Part shown: piece by piece, positions 42,102-46,263 of the stretch
How the letters are laid out: each line of letters starts with the position of its first letter
How positions within the stretch are numbered: the first letter of the stretch is position 1
Source of the DNA: an uncultured Lachnospiraceae bacterium
Lineage (GTDB): Bacteria; Bacillota; Clostridia; Lachnospirales; Lachnospiraceae
Assembly (NCBI GenBank): GCA_910578605.1
Contig: CAJTQG010000008.1
Span: 1-46,263 of the forward strand
Direction of reading: 5' to 3'
Length of the DNA stretch: 46,263 nucleotides
The notes under the pieces: generated by a model
Databases searched by the model: none
Seen by the model: only the letters and a program-made list of their open reading frames with translations
What the model was told of the DNA's origin: nothing
Translations under genes and position numbers: made by a program

Positions 42102-42160
42102 CCCCATGAAACAAATTGATTATAAAAATCCACCTGTTTCATGGGGGTTGTTATTTTATA
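42102..42160. terminator. Bidirectional terminator between the REC-HD-GYP gene and eno
   Basis: Arms 42102-42113 (CCCCATGAAACA) and 42135-42146 form a 12-bp perfect stem with a 21-base loop. It is followed by a T-rich stretch (GTTGTTATTTTA) on the plus strand and by TGTCTTTTTATG on the minus strand, so it can end both convergent transcripts. Confidence 0.85.
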
Positions 42161-42190
42161 TGTTATCTGTACTCTTTCTTTTTTATCCTG

Positions 42191-43537
42191 CTATTTTACA
42201 AAAGGATTTTGGTATTTAGCAGCACTTCTCAAATCCTCCTCTATACGAAGAAGCTGATTATATTTTGCCACTCTGTCACTTCTGCACGGAGCACCTGTCT
42301 TAATCTGTCCTCCATTGACAGCAACTGCTAAATCAGCAATAAAGGTATCCTCCGTCTCACCAGAGCGGTGGGAAATCACTGTAGCATAGCCGGCTTTGTG
42401 AGCCATCTCTATAGCATCCATGGCTTCCGTCACACTTCCAATCTGATTTACCTTAATTAAAATTGCATTGGCAGCTCCAAGCTGTATACCTTTTTTTAAT
42501 CTTTCTGTGTTTGTGACAAACAAATCATCTCCCACAAGCTGTACTTTATCCCCTAATTCTTTTGTCAAGGCTACCCAGCCATCCCAATCCTCCTCGTCCA
42601 GACCATCTTCAATGGAAACTAAAGGATATTTTTGTGTTAATTTTTTATAATATTCAATCATTTCTTTTGTGCTTCTCATCACCGTGTTTTCTTCTGTATC
42701 TGGTCTGGCTTCCTGTTCACCCTCCATCCGTGAACGAAGAAGCATACTCTCTCCCGGAAATACATACATTCCCGCCTCCTCATTATAAAGCTCACTTGCT
42801 GCGGCATCCATAGCAAAAACAATATCTTTTCCAGGCTCATAACCGGCCTCACATACTGCCTTCATAAGATAATCAAACACCTCAAAGGCATCCTTTAAAT
42901 TAGGAGCAAATCCCCCCTCATCTCCAATTGCCGTTATATGACCATCCTTGTCCAACAACTCTTTCAGCTTATGATACACCTCTGTCACCATCCGCAGCCC
43001 TTCTTTAAAGCAGCAAGCCCCCACAGGCATAATCATAAATTCCTGAAAATCAATTGCCGATATTGTGTGGGCTCCCCCATTTAAAATATTGCTCATAGGA
43101 ACCGGCAGAGCTTTTGCATTCCGTCCTCCCAGATATTGATACAGCGGCATTTCCAAACTTTTTGCCGCTGCACAGGCAGTTGCCATGGAAACTCCTAAAA
43201 TAGCGTTGGCGCCTAATTTTCCTTTATTTGCTGTTCCATCCTCCTCAATCATCAGCTTATCAATGTATGCCTGATAATGAGCATATTGATTTCGGACGGT
43301 GTTTGCCAACACTTCATTCACATGTCTGACTGCTTTTGTCACCCCTTTGCCGCCATATCTCTCCTCCTTATCCCTTAGCTCTACCGCCTCAAATGCTCCT
43401 GTAGAGGCACCGGAGGGAACCGCTGCTCTTCCCACACTGCCGTCTGCTAACATAACCTCTGCCTCTAGTGTAGGATTTCCTCTGGAATCTAAAATTTCTC
43501 TTGCTTTTACATCTACAATTTCTAAATAATCCTGCAT
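42191..43537 (-). CDS. eno: Enolase
   Basis: Enolase converts 2-phosphoglycerate to phosphoenolpyruvate. The 448-residue protein has AREILDSRGNPTLEAEV, the mobile loop SGASTGAFEAVELRD, IGDEGGFAPNL (catalytic Glu), metal ligands in FAMDAAASEL, SIEDGLDEEDW and LVGDDLFVTN, the catalytic Lys in ILIKVNQIG and SHRSGETEDTFIADLAVA. Two deviations are visible: the usually well-conserved HADNN-like segment reads HTISAIDFQEF, and about 20 extra residues (near 265-288, MLLRSRMEGEQEARPDTEEN) interrupt the region before the STKEMIEYYKKL helix. All catalytic residues remain, so it is probably active. Its ribosome-binding site lies in a long hairpin (separate entry). Confidence 0.96.
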   Translation of the reverse strand: MQDYLEIVDVKAREILDSRGNPTLEAEVMLADGSVGRAAVPSGASTGAFEAVELRDKEERYGGKGVTKAVRHVNEVLANTVRNQYAHYQAYIDKLMIEEDGTANKGKLGANAILGVSMATACAAAKSLEMPLYQYLGGRNAKALPVPMSNILNGGAHTISAIDFQEFMIMPVGACCFKEGLRMVTEVYHKLKELLDKDGHITAIGDEGGFAPNLKDAFEVFDYLMKAVCEAGYEPGKDIVFAMDAAASELYNEEAGMYVFPGESMLLRSRMEGEQEARPDTEENTVMRSTKEMIEYYKKLTQKYPLVSIEDGLDEEDWDGWVALTKELGDKVQLVGDDLFVTNTERLKKGIQLGAANAILIKVNQIGSVTEAMDAIEMAHKAGYATVISHRSGETEDTFIADLAVAVNGGQIKTGAPCRSDRVAKYNQLLRIEEDLRSAAKYQNPFVK

Positions 43538-43580
43538 AAAAAATACTCTCCTATTCTTATTTTCTTATAGGAGAGTATTT
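43538..43580 (-). promoter_or_regulatory. 14-bp hairpin containing the eno ribosome-binding site
   Basis: Arms 43541-43554 and 43567-43580 are exact reverse complements with a 12-base loop. On the minus strand the 3-prime arm contains ATAGGAGAG, the only Shine-Dalgarno sequence of eno, and is followed by U-runs and then the ATG. The structure would both hide the ribosome-binding site and act as an intrinsic terminator between gpmI (stop at 43607) and eno. Confidence 0.7.
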
Positions 43581-43606
43581 CCATTGATTTATTTTTTATA
43601 CAAATC

Positions 43607-45145
43607 TTACTTCACCAGTAAGGATTTTCCTGTCATTTCTTCCGGCTGTTTCATACCCATCAGCTCAATTAAGGTTGGAATAATATCTGCCAGGCAGCCA
43701 TTTTCTCTTAATTTGTAGGAAGGCTCAGCATTTACTAAAATAAATGGTACTGGGTTTGTTGTGTGTGCGGTGTAACTTGCCCCTGTATCATAGTCTACAA
43801 GCTGTTCGGCGTTACCGTGATCAGCACAGATAAACATTTGTCCGTCTACCTCCTTAATTGCCTCCACTGCTCTCCCTACACACTCATCTACTGCTTCCAC
43901 TGCTTTCACGGCAGCATCCTGAATTCCTGTATGACCTACCATATCCGGATTGGCAAAATTAATAATAATCACATCATAATTTTGGGAGTGAATTGCCTCC
44001 ACCAATTTATCACATACCTGGTAAGCGCTCATTTCCGGCTGCAAATCATAGGTGGCAACCTTTGGGGAATTCACTAATATGCGCTCCTCACCTTCATTTG
44101 GCTCCTCCACGCCGCCATTGAAAAAGAACGTAACATGGGCATATTTTTCTGTCTCCGCTATTCTTGCCTGCTTCATACCATTTTTTGCCAAAAATTCACC
44201 AAAGGTATTGTTGATGGATACCTTGTGAAACGCCACTAATTTATTTGGTATCGTTACATCATATTCCGTAAAGCAGACAAATACAGTCTCGATTCTCTTG
44301 CCTCTCTCAAATCCGTCAAAATTATCATCACAGAAGGTTCTTGTAATTTCCCTGGCACGGTCAGGACGGAAGTTGCAGAAAATAACAGAGTCTTTATCCT
44401 GAATGGTAGCGATTGGCTGATTATCCTTCTCGATTACGGTAGGAAGCATAAATTCATCATTGACATCCCTCTCATAGGAATCTGCAATTGCCAAAACAGG
44501 ATCACTGCCCTTCTCTCCCTCACCTGCAGTAATGGCCTTGTATGCCTTTTGCACTCTGTCCCAGCGGTTATCTCTGTCCATGGCATAATAACGTCCGCTG
44601 ACAGATGCCACTTCTCCTACGCCAATCTCCTGCATTTTGCTGCACAGCTCTTCCATAAAGCCTTTCCCTGAAGTGGGAGCAGTATCACGACCATCCAGAA
44701 AAGCATGCATATATACTTTATCTAAGCCATGTCTCTTTGCCATCTCCAGCACCCCATATATATGAGTATTATGACTGTGTACTCCACCATCTGACAGCAG
44801 ACCGAAGAGATGCAATGCAGAATTATTTTTCTTGCAATTTTCCATTGCCGTTGTCAACGCTTTGTTCTCAAAAAAGGTACCATCCTGAATCTCTTTTGTA
44901 ATTCTTGTTAGCTCCTGATAAACAATACGGCCCGCTCCCATGTTTAAGTGGCCTACCTCAGAATTACCCATCTGCCCATCCGGAAGTCCTACTGACAAAC
45001 CGCTGGCATTTCCCTTGACAAACGGATAATTTTCCATCAAGCCTTTCATAACAGGTGTTTTCGCATTGGCCACTGCGTTGCCCTCTGTCTTTTCATTCAA
45101 GCCATAACCATCTAATATCATTAAAACTGTAGGTTTCTTACTCAT
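43607..45145 (-). CDS. gpmI: 2,3-bisphosphoglycerate-independent phosphoglycerate mutase
   Basis: The enzyme interconverts 3- and 2-phosphoglycerate with two Mn ions. The start at 45145 (MSKKPTVLMILDGYGLNE) has GGAGG six bases upstream. The 512-residue product has the alkaline-phosphatase fold: Asp of LMILDGYG, the nucleophile Ser in MGNSEVGHLNMGAGR, HAFLDGRDT, YYAMDRDNRWDRV, the metal ligands of INFANPDMVGHTG and CADHGNAEQ, and AHTTNPVPF. It uses its own promoter at 45205-45233, and is followed by eno. Confidence 0.97.
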   Translation of the reverse strand: MSKKPTVLMILDGYGLNEKTEGNAVANAKTPVMKGLMENYPFVKGNASGLSVGLPDGQMGNSEVGHLNMGAGRIVYQELTRITKEIQDGTFFENKALTTAMENCKKNNSALHLFGLLSDGGVHSHNTHIYGVLEMAKRHGLDKVYMHAFLDGRDTAPTSGKGFMEELCSKMQEIGVGEVASVSGRYYAMDRDNRWDRVQKAYKAITAGEGEKGSDPVLAIADSYERDVNDEFMLPTVIEKDNQPIATIQDKDSVIFCNFRPDRAREITRTFCDDNFDGFERGKRIETVFVCFTEYDVTIPNKLVAFHKVSINNTFGEFLAKNGMKQARIAETEKYAHVTFFFNGGVEEPNEGEERILVNSPKVATYDLQPEMSAYQVCDKLVEAIHSQNYDVIIINFANPDMVGHTGIQDAAVKAVEAVDECVGRAVEAIKEVDGQMFICADHGNAEQLVDYDTGASYTAHTTNPVPFILVNAEPSYKLRENGCLADIIPTLIELMGMKQPEEMTGKSLLVK

Positions 45146-45204
45146 GTTTTTCCTCCATTTCGCCAATATCATTATGACATTTATATTATTTTTCAAGCAT
45201 AATG

Positions 45205-45233
45205 ATTATAACAAACTAATTTTAAAAAGGCAA
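45205..45233 (-). promoter_or_regulatory. Promoter of gpmI-eno
   Basis: TTGCCT (45228-45233) and TATAAT (45205-45210) with 17 bases between on the minus strand, about 60 bases before the gpmI ATG. It lies after the tpiA terminator, so gpmI and eno can be transcribed separately from tpiA. Confidence 0.75.
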
Positions 45234-45330
45234 GTTATGGTATCTATCTTTCCTTCTGCCTTTCAAATAATATCCTGTTCTATTTTACCTATTTAAAACC
45301 TTTTGGCAAACTTTATTTCTCTCTTAAAAC

Positions 45331-45373
45331 AAAAGGATATCAAAGGAAATTTCATTTCTCTTGATACCCTTTT
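45331..45373 (-). terminator. Rho-independent terminator of tpiA
   Basis: On the minus strand the arms 45361-45373 and 45331-45343 form a 13-bp stem with one G-U pair and an inner GAAAT/ATTTC pairing, and end in CCTTTTGTTTT. It lies 27 bases after the tpiA stop codon. Confidence 0.85.
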
Positions 45374-45399
45374 CGTAGGTTTTTATCGTTTTTTTGTAA

Positions 45400-46152
45400 T
45401 TATTTATTGTAATTGACAATCGCACCAAAGTCCGGCTTTAATGATGCACCGCCCACTAAGCCTCCGTCAATATCCGGCTGTGCAAACAGCTCTGGTGCAC
45501 TGTCCTTTGACACGCTTCCGCCGTACTGAATGCGAATCTGTTGGGCGGTATCTTTGTCGTAGATTTCTTCAATGCAATCACGAATTGCCTTGCAGACCTC
45601 CTGTGCCTGTGCAGTAGTTGCCACCTTCCCTGTTCCGATTGCCCAGATTGGCTCGTAAGCTATCACTGCGGTCTTTGCCTGCTCAGGTGTTACATCCAAA
45701 AAGGCAATTTTAATTTGCTGGCGAATCCAGTCAATCGTTATTCCCTGTTCTCTCTGTGTCAAGGATTCACCGCAGCAGATAATAGGTGTTATGCCATGTT
45801 CAAATGCTTTTAACACCTTTTTGTTGACTGTCTCGTCAGTTTCTGCAAAATATTCTCTTCTCTCGGAATGCCCAATAATCACATATTTTACACCCACATC
45901 TGTCAGCATGTTAGGAGCAATCTCACCTGTGTAGGCTCCGCTCTCCTGAAAATACATATTTTCAGCTCCAATGGATATATTACTTCCCTTTGCTGCCTCC
46001 ATTGCCGGAATAATAGAAATTGCCGGCACGCAGAATACAACATCCACATCTTCATTTGCCACCAATGGCTTCAATTCATTTACTAATGCAACTGCCTCAC
46101 TAGGAGTCTTGTTCATTTTCCAGTTGCCTGCTATAATTTTCTTTCTTGGCAT
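45400..46152 (-). CDS. tpiA: Triosephosphate isomerase
   Basis: The enzyme interconverts dihydroxyacetone phosphate and glyceraldehyde 3-phosphate. The start at 46152 (MPRKKIIAGNWKMNK) has GGAGG eight bases upstream. The 250-residue TIM barrel has the catalytic Lys in GNWKMNK, His in GHSERREYF, Glu in AYEPIWAIGTGK and the phosphate-binding GGSVS and GGLVGGASL. The upstream gene lies beyond the window edge; pgk and gapA usually precede tpiA in this type of cluster. Confidence 0.98.
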   Translation of the reverse strand: MPRKKIIAGNWKMNKTPSEAVALVNELKPLVANEDVDVVFCVPAISIIPAMEAAKGSNISIGAENMYFQESGAYTGEIAPNMLTDVGVKYVIIGHSERREYFAETDETVNKKVLKAFEHGITPIICCGESLTQREQGITIDWIRQQIKIAFLDVTPEQAKTAVIAYEPIWAIGTGKVATTAQAQEVCKAIRDCIEEIYDKDTAQQIRIQYGGSVSKDSAPELFAQPDIDGGLVGGASLKPDFGAIVNYNK

Positions 46153-46175
46153 TACCAATACCTCCATTTGAGAGT

Positions 46176-46205
46176 AGCGGCAAACTATATATACAGTCTG
46201 CCGCT
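46176..46205 (-). promoter_or_regulatory. Hairpin in the tpiA leader
   Basis: On the minus strand an 11-position stem (46195-46205 with 46176-46186, one G-U pair) with an eight-base A/T loop ends ten bases before the tpiA GGAGG. There is no U-run, so it looks like an mRNA stability or processing element between tpiA and the gene upstream of the window, not a terminator. The last 58 bases (46206-46263) show no gene start. Confidence 0.5.
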
Positions 46206-46263
46206 ATCTGTTATTATATTTTTGTTTATTTTACAATTCATTTAAGATAATACCTTTTTGCGG

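Overview
The window reads as chromosomal DNA of a low-GC, motile anaerobic Firmicute, most likely a member of the Lachnospiraceae (Clostridia). The basis is gene order and protein style: the ylxM-ffh-rpsP-khpA-rimM-trmD-rplS-ylqF-rnhB-ylqG-ylqH block known from Bacillus subtilis and clostridia, several type I signal peptidases, CheV, multidomain c-di-GMP proteins, and a tmRNA with a clostridial-type tag (AEDNFAYAA). Almost every gene is on the minus strand; the only convincing plus-strand gene is the REC/HD-GYP protein at 40024-42081. Taxonomy is inferred from familiarity, not from a search.

Layout, left to right (transcription mostly runs right to left). 1-2.5 kb is accessory: a truncated Cys-rich protein at the edge, a decayed GyrI-like effector-binding gene, a P-loop kinase behind a 17-bp perfect hairpin, and a lipoprotein whose C-terminus resembles the SecD periplasmic head. 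2.6-9.4 kb: a large secreted fibronectin-III protein, then gpsA, plsY, der and a DUF512 radical-SAM gene (phospholipid precursor synthesis and ribosome assembly). 9.6-14.5 kb: prs, pgeF, yraN, ylqH and ylqG. 14.6-22.8 kb: rnhB, three signal peptidases around the ribosome-assembly GTPase ylqF, then rplS-trmD-rimM-khpA-rpsP-ffh-ylxM, a translation and secretion block started by a strong promoter at 22916-22944. 23.0-25.2 kb: ung-hisF-hisH. 25.3-32.0 kb: envelope and signalling genes (a TPR-like membrane protein, CheV, a lipoprotein, a histidine kinase/response regulator pair and a coiled-coil membrane protein). 32.2-39.8 kb: the ribosome-rescue set ssrA, smpB, rnr and secG, interrupted by a c-di-GMP phosphodiesterase and an HD-domain protein. 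40.0-42.1 kb: the plus-strand REC-HD-GYP gene. 42.2-46.2 kb: the glycolytic genes eno, gpmI and tpiA.

Together the window is mainly core: protein synthesis, targeting and export (ffh, secG, three SPases), translation rescue and RNA decay (tmRNA, SmpB, RNase R), lower glycolysis and membrane lipid synthesis, with c-di-GMP turnover placed among them. No insertion sequence, prophage, rRNA, tRNA or CRISPR array was seen. No complete new multi-gene system is evident. The most novel-looking signals are cis-acting RNA structures: a pseudoknot-capable gpsA leader, a terminator-like hairpin that buries the eno ribosome-binding site, a structured secG-rnr spacer, and tandem hairpin repeats behind tmRNA. 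The most unusual proteins are a signal peptidase paralogue without the catalytic lysine and two c-di-GMP proteins whose GGDEF motifs are all altered.
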